Assembly: GCA_025359135.1 (NCBI GenBank)
Contig: JANYHJ010000155.1
Coordinates: forward strand, 1 to 56,706
Direction of reading: 5' to 3'
DNA: 56,706 bases
DNA from: Gemmatimonadota bacterium
Lineage (GTDB): Bacteria; Gemmatimonadota; Gemmatimonadetes; Gemmatimonadales; Gemmatimonadaceae
Position 1 is the first letter of the stretch; every line of letters starts with the position of its first letter. Below the pieces are notes generated by a model. The model searched no databases, had not been told where the DNA came from, and worked only from the letters and a program-made list of their open reading frames with translations. This document shows, in pieces, positions 16,795-26,040 of the stretch. Both the position numbers and the translations under genes were made by a program.

Positions 16795-17777
16795 GCGGCG
16801 CGAGCCCGGCGCGGGTCGACCCGCGCATGGATGATGTCCATGAACGTGCCGCCGAAGACGACAAGCGTTGCGGTGAGCACCACGCAGCCCAGCGCGAGGT
16901 GGGGATCGCGATCCGCCAACGCCTGGAACGCCAGGCGCCCCATGCCGGGCCACGCGAAGACGTACTCGATGACGAACGCCCCACTCGCGAGGGTCGGCAG
17001 CGCGAGTCCGGCGAGCGCGATCGTGGGGGCCAGAGCGGCACGCCAGGCATGACGCAGCAACAGCGCGCCCTCGCGCACGCCGCGCGACCGTGCCGCGCGC
17101 ACGAACGGTTCGCCCCACGCTTCCTGCAAGGCGACACGCTGGTGCCGCGCCACCTGCGCAGCGACAACGAGCGCGAGGGTGAGCGCCGGGAGCGCGACGT
17201 GTCGCGCGCGATCAATCAGCTGCGCGCCAGCGCCCGCACCGGCGTCGAGCATGAGGTCGCGGACGCCGCTCGTGGGCAACCAGCCGAGCCGCAAGCTGAA
17301 CAGCTCGATGAGCACGAGCGCGATGAGAAACTCGGGGAGCGCCCAGATCGCGAGCGCACCGGCGGCGAGCCAGCGGTCGAGCCGACGGCCGGCGGTGCGA
17401 ACCTGCGCGAGCGCGATGCCGATGCCGAGGGCGAAGCCGACGACGAGCGCGATACCGCCGAGGAGCAGCGTGTAGGGCAGCGCATGCGCGAGCGCGTCGC
17501 GCACGGGCAGGCCCGCCGACACGGAGAAGCCGAGGTCCCCGCGCACCGCGTACGCGACCCAGCGCACCACCTGCTCCGGGAGCGGTCGATCGGTGCCCAT
17601 CTGCGCGCGCAGCTGTTCGCGCATTCCGTCGGGCACACTCGCGTCGTCGGCCACGCGCGCCATCGGATCGCCGGGCGCCAGGTGCAACAGCACGAGGCTC
17701 ACGAGGACCACGACGAACACGACCGCCGCCCCGCGAAGGAGGGCGAAGGCCAGCGCGCGTGCGCCTCCGCCGCGCAC
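16791..17777 (-). CDS. oppB: Oligopeptide ABC transporter, permease OppB/DppB type
   Basis: Inner-membrane permease pairing with OppC. 328 residues from GTG 17777, chosen because GGAG lies 7 nt upstream and the frame beyond it is a shadow of the substrate-binding-protein gene. OppB hallmarks are the LHLAPGDPM segment after helix 1, the conserved RWVAYAVRGDLGFS motif and the EAA-type loop (AARSRGVREGALLLRHAWRA, 20 residues). 11 bp after the substrate-binding-protein stop. Confidence 0.93.
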   Translation of the reverse strand: MRGGGARALAFALLRGAAVVFVVVLVSLVLLHLAPGDPMARVADDASVPDGMREQLRAQMGTDRPLPEQVVRWVAYAVRGDLGFSVSAGLPVRDALAHALPYTLLLGGIALVVGFALGIGIALAQVRTAGRRLDRWLAAGALAIWALPEFLIALVLIELFSLRLGWLPTSGVRDLMLDAGAGAGAQLIDRARHVALPALTLALVVAAQVARHQRVALQEAWGEPFVRAARSRGVREGALLLRHAWRAALAPTIALAGLALPTLASGAFVIEYVFAWPGMGRLAFQALADRDPHLALGCVVLTATLVVFGGTFMDIIHARVDPRRARAA

Positions 17778-17788
17778 CGTCGTCTCCG

Positions 17789-19453
17789 CTACTTGCTGCC
17801 GGTCGCGCGGTCGCGCGGGAGCCGCTGACCCGACGGGATCGTCCAGTCGGCGAGTCCCGTGAACCAGCCCACGGCGAGCAGCTTCGTGGGCTGCACGCGC
17901 GCTTGCAGGGCGATCATCGGGCGTGGATCGTAGAGCCAGATGCCCGGCGCGTCCTCGTTGATGATGCGGAAGGCGCGCGCGAAGCGGGCGTTGCGTTCGG
18001 CCAGCGTCGGCGCGCGCATCGCGGAGTCCACCACGGCGTCGTAGGCCGCGTTCGCGTAGCCCGCGTGGTTGGGGCCTCCAGCCGTGAGCGCGCCGTCGCC
18101 CGACCAGCTCTGCCGGATCGACGAGAGCGTCGGATCGGTGACGACTCCGTACATCGCCACGTCGAAGGACCGCTTGCCGACGCGCTCGGTGAACACGCCG
18201 GGCTCGACCGACTCGATGTTGACCGTGATGCCGCGCTCCTTGAGGGCGGCCTGGATGAGCGTCGCGTAGCGCACGCGCGTGCGCACCGGCGCCGGCACCA
18301 GCAGGGTGAACGCCAGCGGCCTGCCGTAGCGCGCGCGCATGCCGTCGGCGCCGCGCGCCCAGCCGAGGGAGTCGAGCAGGCGATCGGACTCGGCGACGTT
18401 GTACGGCAGCTGCGCGAGCCCCGAGTCCTTCGGCGCGATGGACGACGGCGCGGGGCCGACCGGAACGGTGGCGCTCGAATCGAAGACCGCGTGCACGAAC
18501 GATGTCCGGTCGAGGGCGCGCGCAATCGCTCGGCGCAGCGTGCGGTCGCCGAAGAGCGGATGCGCGCGTGTCGTGCCGTTGTCGTGCAGCGCGAAGAGCA
18601 TGTAGCCGTAGCTCAAGAGCGGGTATGCCTGGGTCTTGATGTCGGCCTTGCCGGCGAACTGCGCGAGCATCTCGGGGCGCACGTTGTCGAACACGTCCAG
18701 CTCGCGCGCGAGCATGCGGTTGACGCCCGCGTTGGCGTCGGGAATGGTCGTGAAGACGACCCGGTCGAGCCTCGCGCGTCCTGCGTAGTTGGCCGTGTCG
18801 CTCGCGATCACGAGTTTGACCTTGGGCTCCCACTCGACGAAGCGGAACCGGCCCGACCCGATCGGCGTGCGCGCGAACGGCGACTGGCGCAGCGAGTCGT
18901 GCGGCACGGCGCCGAGCAGGTGCACGGGGTGAATGAGCATCTGGTAGGTGGCGTCGAAGAACTGCTCCGACGAACGCCGCTTGAACCAGAAGACCGCGGT
19001 GAGCGAGTCGCTGACGCTCACCGAATCGATGTTGGCGAGCAGCGGCGCGAACGGCGCGGCCGTGAGCGGATCGCTGTAAAGCTGGAAGGTGAAGCGCACG
19101 TCGGCGGCGCGCACCGCCTGGCCGTCGTGCCAGCGCGCGCGCGGATCGAGATGGAACGCGATCGAGAGCGAATCGGCGCTCCAGGTCCACGTCCGCGCGA
19201 GGTGCGGACGAAAGCCCTTGTCGCCAACCGTGTTGAGATCGTCGCCGAGGTCCGCGAGCCGGTCGAAGAGCTGCTGCACGACGGCCTGCGAACTCGTGGT
19301 CGCCGCGAGCGCCGGAATCAGGTTGTCGGGATCAGCGGGGGTCGCGACGATCGCCGTGCCGCCGGCGGCCTCGTTGGCTCCGCTCGGATCAGCGCACGCG
19401 GAGGCGAGGAGCAGGCACGCAACAGCGGAGAGGGCGCGCGGACGCATGAGCAT
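17789..19453 (-). CDS. Peptide ABC transporter substrate-binding lipoprotein (SBP family 5)
   Basis: Extracytoplasmic binding protein feeding the OppBCDF importer. 554 residues from ATG 19453 (ATG 19447 is also possible). The signal peptide ends with a lipobox (LLASAC, Cys20), so it is a lipoprotein. Family 5 features are seen in RARWHDGQAVRAADVRF, the conserved motif of the DppA/OppA N-terminal lobe, and PLLSYGYMLFALHDNG. It is the first clear transport gene of the operon; the ligand (peptide, nickel, or sugar-peptide) cannot be read from the sequence, but the POT gene in the same operon argues for peptides. Confidence 0.92.
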   Translation of the reverse strand: MLMRPRALSAVACLLLASACADPSGANEAAGGTAIVATPADPDNLIPALAATTSSQAVVQQLFDRLADLGDDLNTVGDKGFRPHLARTWTWSADSLSIAFHLDPRARWHDGQAVRAADVRFTFQLYSDPLTAAPFAPLLANIDSVSVSDSLTAVFWFKRRSSEQFFDATYQMLIHPVHLLGAVPHDSLRQSPFARTPIGSGRFRFVEWEPKVKLVIASDTANYAGRARLDRVVFTTIPDANAGVNRMLARELDVFDNVRPEMLAQFAGKADIKTQAYPLLSYGYMLFALHDNGTTRAHPLFGDRTLRRAIARALDRTSFVHAVFDSSATVPVGPAPSSIAPKDSGLAQLPYNVAESDRLLDSLGWARGADGMRARYGRPLAFTLLVPAPVRTRVRYATLIQAALKERGITVNIESVEPGVFTERVGKRSFDVAMYGVVTDPTLSSIRQSWSGDGALTAGGPNHAGYANAAYDAVVDSAMRAPTLAERNARFARAFRIINEDAPGIWLYDPRPMIALQARVQPTKLLAVGWFTGLADWTIPSGQRLPRDRATGSK

Positions 19454-19500
19454 GGCGGGCAGCGGGGAGGGTCGCACGGGGAAACGCGAGTGCGGCGCCC

Positions 19501-20295
19501 CTAGCGGCGCCACGTCCACTCGTCGTCGTGATACAGACGAAGCAGGGGGGGCTGCGGTTGCGCTTCCGGGCCCTCGGGATCGAGCGGCGCCGGCCTTTCT
19601 CCCGTAGCCACCGCGAGCGTGTCGCACCACGCCGCCGCGAACTCGGCCAGTTCCGGTGCGCGCCCGAGTGCTGCGCGCAACGTGGCGGGCGCGGGCACCG
19701 GCGCCAGTGGCTCCGTGCCGAGGCCGGCCAGCGCCTGCTGATCGTCGTCGATGAGCACGGAACCATGCTGGAGTGCCGCGCTGCCTTCGACCCACTGCGC
19801 GCTGCCGGCCAGCTTCGCCCCGTGCCAGCTGACCTCACCCGCCGCAGGCTCCGCAAAGCACGGAGCCGGGCCGGGCCGGCGACTCCGCGTGCGTGGCTCG
19901 GCCCGCTCCGCGTCGACGCCGAGCCGCCGCAGCGCGTCGAGGAGCAACGCGGTGACGGCGTCGTAGCTGTCGCGCGCGGCGGTCGCGGTCGACAAGGGCA
20001 GCGCGACGGCGTAGGTGAGCTCGCGATCGTGCAGGATCGAGCGTCCGCCCGTGGGGCGACGCACGACACCGAGTCCGCGCGCGGCCAGTCGTGCCGGGTC
20101 GTATGCGCCGCGCGCGTGCTGGTTGCGGCCAAACGAGACCGTGGCCGGCTGCCAGCCGTAGACGCGAACGATCGCCTCACCGGTGGCGGCGGCGAGGCGA
20201 GCGAGCGAATGATCGAGCGCCATGTTGGTCGCGCCATCGGCCACGGGCGTTTGCAGCAGGCGCCAGCGCAGGGCAGCGGGCAGGGAAGCCTTCAC
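19501..20295 (-). CDS. lipM: Octanoyltransferase / lipoate-protein ligase family protein (LipM-like)
   Basis: Attaches octanoyl (or lipoyl) groups to acceptor domains such as GcvH and PdhC. 264 residues of the BPL_LPL_LipB fold: N-terminal NMALDHSLAR, the binding-loop motif RRPTGGRSILHDRELTYAV, and the lysine motif GAKLAGSAQ. A cysteine in PCFAEP lies where LipM has its acyl-enzyme cysteine, and LQHGSVLID follows as in LipM, favouring an octanoyltransferase over an ATP-dependent ligase. Its start faces gcvP across a 183-bp divergent region, and lipA is in the same window. It may be the first gene of the opp operon (47-bp gap), though the functions differ. Confidence 0.85.
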   Translation of the reverse strand: MKASLPAALRWRLLQTPVADGATNMALDHSLARLAAATGEAIVRVYGWQPATVSFGRNQHARGAYDPARLAARGLGVVRRPTGGRSILHDRELTYAVALPLSTATAARDSYDAVTALLLDALRRLGVDAERAEPRTRSRRPGPAPCFAEPAAGEVSWHGAKLAGSAQWVEGSAALQHGSVLIDDDQQALAGLGTEPLAPVPAPATLRAALGRAPELAEFAAAWCDTLAVATGERPAPLDPEGPEAQPQPPLLRLYHDDEWTWRR

Positions 20296-20478
20296 GGGGG
20301 CGAAAGCAAGCGGGGCGCAGCACGATCGGCCAGCGCCACCACTCAGGAACGCGGCGACCGTTGCGCCGGGTTAAGTTTTCGACCTCGCGTTGCGTGCGCC
20401 CGGATGGGCGGTGCGCTCGGTGACGCGAGCTGACCAGCACATTCCGCGCGCCGGCACGTGCGCGCAGCCGGGAGCCTC

Positions 20479-23331
20479 ATGACCACCACCGCTGCTTCTC
20501 CCAGCGCCGAGAGCGCCGACGCGTTCGCCACCCGCCACATCGGGCCGTCCGCGGCCGAGACGGCGGAGATGCTCGCGACGGTCGGGTCGGCCTCACTCGA
20601 CGCCTTCATCGATTCCGTCGTTCCCGCCCCGATCCGCTTCAAGGCAACGCTCGCCACGACGGGTCCTGCCACCGAACACGAAGCGCTCGCCGAGATCCGC
20701 GCCATCGCTGCCCGCAATCGCGTCTGCCGCTCGTATCTGGGGCTCGGCTACCATGGCACCCTCGTGCCGCCCGTCATCCAGCGGAACGTGCTCGAGAATC
20801 CGGGTTGGTACACGGCCTACACGCCGTACCAGGCCGAGATTGCGCAGGGCCGCCTCGAGGCGCTGCTCAACTTCCAGACGGTCGTCATCGACCTCACGGG
20901 GCTGCCGATCGCGAATGCCTCGCTGCTGGACGAAGGCACCGCCGCCGCAGAAGCGATGGCCATGGTGCACGCGGTCACCGGCGGCAACCGCACGACATTT
21001 CTGGTGGGCGCCGATTGCCATCCGCAGACGATCGCCGTGGTGCGCACGCGCGCCGAGGCGCGCGGTTGGCGCGTGAACGTCGTCGCACCATCGGCCATGG
21101 CGCCGGATGCCGACTGCTTCGGCGTCCTGCTGCAGTATCCGACCACGGAGGGCGCCGTCGACGACTATCGCGCGCTCTCCGAAAAGGTGCACGCGGCTGG
21201 TGCGCTCGTGACCGCGGCCACCGACCTGCTCGCGCTCACCATGCTCACGCCCCCCGGCGAGTGGGGTGCCGACGTGGTCGTGGGCAACTCGCAGCGCTTC
21301 GGCGTGCCGATGGGCTACGGCGGACCGCACGCCGCCTTCTTCGCCACGCGTGATGCCTACAAGCGCCACCTGCCGGGACGCATCATCGGCGTCTCGCGCG
21401 ATGCCGACGGCAACATGGCGCTGCGCATGGCGCTGCAGACGCGCGAGCAGCACATCCGTCGCGAGAAGGCCACGAGCAACGTCTGCACCGCGCAGGTGCT
21501 GCTCGCGGTCATGGCGGGCATGTACGCCGTGTGGCACGGGCCCGACGGTCTCGTGCGCATCGCACGCCGTGTCCACGGCCATGCCAACGCCCTCGCCGAG
21601 GGAATCGCGAAGGCGGGCCACACGATCCGCCACGCACACTTCTTCGATACGATCACGGTGGAGCTGGCCAAGGGGACATCGGCCGAACTGCTCGCGGCTG
21701 CGGAGCAGAAGTCGATCAACCTGCGCGCCCTCGGCCCCAAGGCCGTGAGTATCGCGCTCGACGAGACGGTGACCGCGGCGGACGTCGCCGAGGTGTGTGC
21801 GCTGTTCGGCGGCGCCGCGCCGAAGGCGGCCAGCACCGACCGGATCGACGGCTTCGCGCGCGCAAGCACCTTCCTCACGCACCCGGTGTTCCACGCGCAC
21901 CGCTCCGAAACGGCGATGCTGCGCTACCTGCGCACGCTCGAGTCACGCGACCTGTCGTTGGCGCACTCGATGATTCCGCTCGGCTCGTGCACCATGAAGC
22001 TGAACGCGACGGCCGAGATGTTTCCCGTCACGTGGCCGGAGTTCGGCGGATTGCACCCGATGGCGCCCGCGGGTCAGGCAGCGGGCTACGCGGAACTCTT
22101 CCGCAACCTCGAGCAGTGGCTGGGCGAGATCACCGGCTTCGCGGGAGTGTCGCTGCAGCCGAACGCGGGCTCGCAGGGCGAATCCGCGGGGCTGCTTGTC
22201 ATCCGCGCATACCACCAGGCGCGCGGTGAAGGTGCGCGCGACATCTGCCTGATTCCGCAATCGGCGCACGGCACCAACCCGGCGTCGGCGGTCATGGCCG
22301 GCATGCAGGTGGTCGTCACCAAGACCGACGCCAACGGCAACATCGACATGGCCGACCTGCGCGCCAAGGTCGAGCAGTACTCGTCGCGGCTCTCGGCGCT
22401 GATGGTCACGTATCCGAGCACGCACGGCGTGTTCGAGGCGACGATCCGCGAAGTCTGCGCCATCGTGCACGAGCATGGTGGCCAGGTCTACATGGACGGC
22501 GCCAACATGAACGCGATGGTCGGCATCTCGCGTCCCGGCGACATCGGCGCGGACGTCTGTCACTTGAACCTCCACAAGACGTTCTGCATTCCGCATGGCG
22601 GCGGCGGACCGGGCATGGGCCCGATCGGCGTCGCGAAGCACCTCGTGCCGCACCTGCCCGGCCATCCCGTGATTCCGGTGGGCGGCGATTCCGGCGCGGT
22701 GTCGGCGGCCCCGTGGGGGAGTGCGAGCATCCTGCCGATCTCGTGGATGTACATCCGCATGATGGGCGCCGCCGCGCTCGCCGAGGCCACCAAGGTGGCG
22801 ATCCTCAACGCCAACTACGTGGCCGAGCGACTCGAGCCGCACTATCCCGTGCTCTATCGCGGGCAGAACCGCCGCGTGGCGCACGAGTGCATCATCGACC
22901 TGCGCGCGATCAAGGCGGCCACCGGGATCGAAGTCGAGGACGTCGCCAAGCGCCTGATGGACTACGGCTTCCATGCGCCGACCGTCTCGTTTCCCGTGGC
23001 GGGCACGCTCATGATCGAGCCGACGGAGAGTGAATCGAAGGCCGAGCTGGACCGCTTCTGTGAGGCAATGATCGGGATCCGCGAAGAGATCCGCGAGGTC
23101 GAGATCGGCGTCGCGAGCCGCGAGGACAACGTGCTCGTGCGTGCGCCGCATACGCTGCAGCAGTGCGTGGCGGACGCGTGGACACGCCCCTACAGCCGCG
23201 AGAAGGCGGCCTTCCCCGCCGCGTGGACGCGCGCGCGGAAGTTCTGGCCGACGGTGACCCGCATCGAGAGCGCGTATGGCGACCGCAACCTGGTCTGCGC
23301 CTGCCTGCCGATCGAGGCGTACGCGTCATAG
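20479..23331 (+). CDS. gcvP: Glycine dehydrogenase (decarboxylating), single-chain P-protein
   Basis: PLP enzyme of the glycine cleavage system: decarboxylates glycine and passes aminomethyl to the lipoyl arm of GcvH. 950 residues from ATG 20479, the fused (non-split) form. N-terminal FATRHIGPS and the [21 protein letters not shown]-type region are diagnostic. The PLP lysine is K700 within [23 protein letters not shown]-like sequence sits just before the ATG (GGAG at 20471-20474, a short 4-nt spacer); a GTG at 20458 is the alternative start. gcvH lies downstream on the other strand; gcvT is not in the window. The 183-bp upstream region was examined for a glycine riboswitch, without success. 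Confidence 0.97.
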   Translation: MTTTAASPSAESADAFATRHIGPSAAETAEMLATVGSASLDAFIDSVVPAPIRFKATLATTGPATEHEALAEIRAIAARNRVCRSYLGLGYHGTLVPPVIQRNVLENPGWYTAYTPYQAEIAQGRLEALLNFQTVVIDLTGLPIANASLLDEGTAAAEAMAMVHAVTGGNRTTFLVGADCHPQTIAVVRTRAEARGWRVNVVAPSAMAPDADCFGVLLQYPTTEGAVDDYRALSEKVHAAGALVTAATDLLALTMLTPPGEWGADVVVGNSQRFGVPMGYGGPHAAFFATRDAYKRHLPGRIIGVSRDADGNMALRMALQTREQHIRREKATSNVCTAQVLLAVMAGMYAVWHGPDGLVRIARRVHGHANALAEGIAKAGHTIRHAHFFDTITVELAKGTSAELLAAAEQKSINLRALGPKAVSIALDETVTAADVAEVCALFGGAAPKAASTDRIDGFARASTFLTHPVFHAHRSETAMLRYLRTLESRDLSLAHSMIPLGSCTMKLNATAEMFPVTWPEFGGLHPMAPAGQAAGYAELFRNLEQWLGEITGFAGVSLQPNAGSQGESAGLLVIRAYHQARGEGARDICLIPQSAHGTNPASAVMAGMQVVVTKTDANGNIDMADLRAKVEQYSSRLSALMVTYPSTHGVFEATIREVCAIVHEHGGQVYMDGANMNAMVGISRPGDIGADVCHLNLHKTFCIPHGGGGPGMGPIGVAKHLVPHLPGHPVIPVGGDSGAVSAAPWGSASILPISWMYIRMMGAAALAEATKVAILNANYVAERLEPHYPVLYRGQNRRVAHECIIDLRAIKAATGIEVEDVAKRLMDYGFHAPTVSFPVAGTLMIEPTESESKAELDRFCEAMIGIREEIREVEIGVASREDNVLVRAPHTLQQCVADAWTRPYSREKAAFPAAWTRARKFWPTVTRIESAYGDRNLVCACLPIEAYAS

Positions 23332-23356
23332 CACGACCAAGCCGCGCACGAACGTC

Positions 23357-23391
23357 GAAGCCCCTCGCCAGCCATGCTGACGGGGGGCTTC
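23357..23391. terminator. Bidirectional terminator between gcvP and gcvH
   Basis: 11-bp stem (GAAGCCCCTCG with CGGGGGGCTTC, one G-U pair), with a further CAGC/GCTG pairing in the loop. It lies between convergent stop codons. Confidence 0.7.
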
Positions 23392-23437
23392 TGCATCTTC
23401 CGCGGCGTGTAGCGGGGTTCGCGCTTCTGGCCCGACG

Positions 23438-23821
23438 CTACACGCCGATGTGCGTGCCGTATGCGGCCGCGGACATGAGGCCGTCACGGCCACCACTCAC
23501 TCGCAGCTTGATCATCCAGCCGTCACCGTAGGGATCGCTGTTGACGAGTGCGGGCTCGCCGTCGAGCCGGCCGTTGACTTCCACGATCTCGCCGGCGAGC
23601 GGCGAGAAGAGCTCGGAGACCGCCTTCACGGCCTCGATCGTGCCGAAGACGGCGTGCGACTCGTACCTGGCGCCCGGCTTCGGGAGGTCGACGAAGACGA
23701 CGTCGCCGAGCTGGTCCTGTGCGTAGTGGGTGATGCCGATGATGACCACATCCTTGTCGGCGGTGGCCTTCACGTACTCATGATCGGCAGTGTACGACAG
23801 GTCGGCAGGAATCTCCGCCAC
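23438..23821 (-). CDS. gcvH: Glycine cleavage system H protein
   Basis: Lipoyl-carrier protein of glycine cleavage. 127 residues from GTG 23821, the usual family length; GGAG lies 7 nt upstream of this GTG, while the longer frame overlaps the promoter. The lipoyl lysine is K66 in GTIEAVKAVSELFSP; the N-terminal LSYTADHEYVK and C-terminal NSDPYGDGWMIKL are canonical. It faces gcvP across a shared terminator, so the two are not co-transcribed; it has its own promoter overlapping the end of coaE. Confidence 0.97.
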   Translation of the reverse strand: MAEIPADLSYTADHEYVKATADKDVVIIGITHYAQDQLGDVVFVDLPKPGARYESHAVFGTIEAVKAVSELFSPLAGEIVEVNGRLDGEPALVNSDPYGDGWMIKLRVSGGRDGLMSAAAYGTHIGV

Positions 23822-23857
23822 GGCAACGCTCCACTTGAGGAAGGAAGACTGGGGCGA

Positions 23858-23887
23858 AGTGTACCGTAGCGGCGCGCGGACGGTCAA
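23858..23887 (-). promoter_or_regulatory. Candidate promoter of gcvH
   Basis: On the minus strand TTGACC (23887-23882), 18 bp, TACACT (23863-23858), predicted start near 23851. The -35 box overlaps the coaE stop codon, giving gcvH a start independent of the upstream operon. Confidence 0.5.
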
Positions 23888-24495
23888 GGAATGGCAGCAG
23901 GGCGCGCGAGCAGTTCGCGCCAGACCTCGTTGACGCGCGTGGCGAGTGCCGCGCGCGAGCCCGCATTGTCGATGATGATGTCGGCGCGGGCGCGCTTGAG
24001 CTCGGCTGGCATCTGCGCCGCGATCATGCGCATCGCCTCCGCTTCGGCCATGCCCCGATCCCGCACGAGCCGGTCGAGTCGCAGCTCGCGCGGGGCATCG
24101 ACGAGGACGAGCACCGCGAAGTCGGCCACGAGATTCCGCTCGAAGAGGAGCGGGATGTCGCAGACGACGATGCGGTCGCCGCGCGCCTGTGCTGCGGCCA
24201 CGAGCCGGTCGCGCCGGTGCCCGATGTCGGGGTGGAGGATCGCGTTCAGGGCCTCGAGCTCGCGCGGGTCGGCGAACACCTTGGCGCGCAGCGCCGCACG
24301 GTCGAGCGTGCCGTCGGCCACGAGGAGCCCCAAGCCGAAGCGCTCGGTGATGGCGGCGAGAGCGGGCTGTCCCGGCGCGACCGCCTCGCGTGCGAGCAGG
24401 TCGGCGTCGATCACGGTGGCGCCGAGCTCCGCGAACTGTCGAGCGACCTCCGACTTTCCGCTGGCGATGTTGCCGGTGAGACCGACCAGAAGCAT
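23884..24495 (-). CDS. coaE: Dephospho-CoA kinase
   Basis: Last step of coenzyme A synthesis: phosphorylates dephospho-CoA at the 3-prime hydroxyl. 203 residues, with the P-loop GNIASGKS (residues 8-15), the DADLLAREAV motif that binds substrate, and the lid region (LVRDRGMAEAEAMRMIAAQM). It follows the AraC-like regulator gene by 4 bp, and gcvH follows 62 bp on. CoA is a substrate of the PDH complex encoded in the same window, but that is only a metabolic link. Confidence 0.95.
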   Translation of the reverse strand: MLLVGLTGNIASGKSEVARQFAELGATVIDADLLAREAVAPGQPALAAITERFGLGLLVADGTLDRAALRAKVFADPRELEALNAILHPDIGHRRDRLVAAAQARGDRIVVCDIPLLFERNLVADFAVLVLVDAPRELRLDRLVRDRGMAEAEAMRMIAAQMPAELKRARADIIIDNAGSRAALATRVNEVWRELLARPAAIP

Positions 24496-24499
24496 CGAG

Positions 24500-25276
24500 C
24501 TACGCTGGTGGCGTACGCCCCGCCTCGGCCATCAGTCCGCCGACGGCGAAGCGCGCGCCGCCCTTGGCGCGGATCTCATGCGGTGTGGCCTGCAGGTAGC
24601 GCTGGCAGGAGTTGCGGAACGCGGAGCCCGACGGGTAGTCGAGCGCGAGTGCCACCCCTTCGGCCGAACGCGAGACATCTTCGAGCAGGTGGGCGGCGAC
24701 GATCAACCGGCCCCAGGCGAGGAGGCGCTGCGGGGCGGGGAAGCCGGCACGAGCGAGTTGGTCGGCGAGCGCGCGCCTCGAGAGGTGGAGCAAGCGCGCC
24801 AGGCGATCGGGATCGAGCCCTTCGTGCGCCCGCGTGACGGCAATCAGCACGGCGTCGCGAACGAGGGGCGCTTCGCTGTCCAAGTGTTCCCTGACGACCC
24901 CCGCCACGGCGCGCGCTTCCGCGAGGTCGACCGTGGCACGCAGCAGGGCGGGGGTGTCGTCGCGCTCGGCCACGACGATGGCGTCGATGCCCGCGCGGCC
25001 TGCGTCGAAGAGGTCACGGGCGCGCTCCGCCGTGGGCTGGACGTAGGCCACCTGCGTGATGCGCGGGAAGCGCCGGCGCAGGGTGCGGAGCGGTTCGAGG
25101 TCGAGGCCGCCCTCCGCGTAGAGGTCGAAGATGGCGAGGACGACCGCTTCGGCTCCGCACGTGCGCAGGAGTCCCGCCCAGTCGGCGCACGGCACGACTT
25201 CATGCCGGTCGCGAACCGCAGCCTGGACCCGCTGATGCCACGCTGGGTCGGGGAGGAGGGCAGCGATGACGCCCAT
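24500..25276 (-). CDS. AraC-type DNA-binding protein with receiver-like N-terminal domain
   Basis: 258 residues. The C-terminal 110 residues look like the double helix-turn-helix of AraC regulators (LARLLHLSRRALADQLARAG and VALALDYPSGSAFRNSCQRY, ending TPHEIR). The first 120 residues have the alternating pattern of a Rossmann/receiver fold (VVLAIFDLYAEGG, ITQVAYVQP, GIDAIVVAERDD), but without the acidic phosphoacceptor pocket of a working response regulator, so the signal is unknown. It lies divergent to the pilin operon across 155 bp and immediately upstream of coaE, so it could regulate either. No partner sensor is adjacent. Confidence 0.75.
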   Translation of the reverse strand: MGVIAALLPDPAWHQRVQAAVRDRHEVVPCADWAGLLRTCGAEAVVLAIFDLYAEGGLDLEPLRTLRRRFPRITQVAYVQPTAERARDLFDAGRAGIDAIVVAERDDTPALLRATVDLAEARAVAGVVREHLDSEAPLVRDAVLIAVTRAHEGLDPDRLARLLHLSRRALADQLARAGFPAPQRLLAWGRLIVAAHLLEDVSRSAEGVALALDYPSGSAFRNSCQRYLQATPHEIRAKGGARFAVGGLMAEAGRTPPA

Positions 25277-25301
25277 TCAGGAAGCCTGGGGCACGGGGCG
25301 A

Positions 25302-25315
25302 GTGACGTCGGTCAC
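25302..25315. promoter_or_regulatory. Inverted repeat in the divergent regulator/pilin intergenic region
   Basis: GTGACGTCGGTCAC: 5-bp arms around a 4-bp spacer, about 26 bp upstream of the AraC-type regulator gene. Its place suits an autoregulatory operator. Further on (25342-25383) GTCCC/GGGAC and CAGCG/CGCTG pairs could fold the leader of the pilin transcript. Weak evidence. Confidence 0.3.
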
Positions 25316-25431
25316 AGGGTAAGATAACGTTAGTTGTGATAGTCCCCACCGAGGACGTGACAGCGTTCCGGTTACGCTGGGGACACCTTCTCCGTCGAAG
25401 GCTTGACTGCCTGACACCCGAGACCAGAGCC

Positions 25432-26040
25432 ATGCTCAATCTGCAGGAAGACGCGCCAGCGACCGCTTCGGCACACCCGTTCCGCCCCCGGCGGAGCGGC
25501 TTCACGCTGCTCGAGATCATGGTGACCATGGTGCTGGTGAGCATCATGATGGGGGTGGCGTTCATCAAGCTGGATCCGCGTCGCAACCAGTCGGATGCCG
25601 GCGCGCAGGTGGTCCGCACCGTGATGGAGCAGGCGATGCGGAACTCGGTGCAGCGCCAATACAACATCATGGTGTCGTTCGATCTCCAGAACGGCCGGCT
25701 CCGCTACGTCGAAGACATCAACAACAACAACGTCGTGGATTCCGGCGAGCGGGTGATCTGGAAGCCACTCGAGAACCAGATGCGCTTCCGCACGCCGCCC
25801 GGCCTCGTGTCGGGGTCGTACACGCTGGGCGCGATCGTCGGGGGCAACCTGCGCACGGTGAACGGGATGCCGACGGTTATCGCGCGCCGATCGGGCGCCC
25901 TCTCGACCGACCTGCAGGTCTTCATCGGGTCGATCCGGGGCGCCCCCACCGATTTCCGAGCGATTGTCGTAGCGCAGCCTACCGGCCGCGTCGAGATGTA
26001 CACGTATGGAGGGAGCGCATGGTCCGCAATGAACAAGTAG
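25432..26040 (+). CDS. Type IV pilus minor pilin / pseudopilin, FimT/GspH type
   Basis: 202 residues from ATG 25432. A class III prepilin signal: basic leader, cleavage after Gly23, then FTLLEIMVTMVL with Glu at +5, followed by a hydrophobic helix. After that comes a beta-rich globular domain, as in FimT/GspH proteins. First of four pilin-like genes; overlaps the next by 22 bp. The longer frame upstream has no prepilin feature. No prepilin peptidase, pilus ATPase or platform protein is in the window, so it uses machinery encoded elsewhere. Confidence 0.87.
   Translation: MLNLQEDAPATASAHPFRPRRSGFTLLEIMVTMVLVSIMMGVAFIKLDPRRNQSDAGAQVVRTVMEQAMRNSVQRQYNIMVSFDLQNGRLRYVEDINNNNVVDSGERVIWKPLENQMRFRTPPGLVSGSYTLGAIVGGNLRTVNGMPTVIARRSGALSTDLQVFIGSIRGAPTDFRAIVVAQPTGRVEMYTYGGSAWSAMNK

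Noticed and set aside
16791-19190. A 799-residue frame joining the substrate-binding-protein region to OppB
   Set aside because: The first 470 residues are a shadow of the substrate-binding-protein gene; OppB begins at GTG 17777 with a Shine-Dalgarno sequence.
20296-20478. Possible glycine riboswitch before gcvP
   Set aside because: The region was read for the conserved core of the glycine riboswitch; neither the tandem aptamer nor its conserved AAGG/GGACAGAG-type elements are present. Only a stray ACTCAGG was seen.
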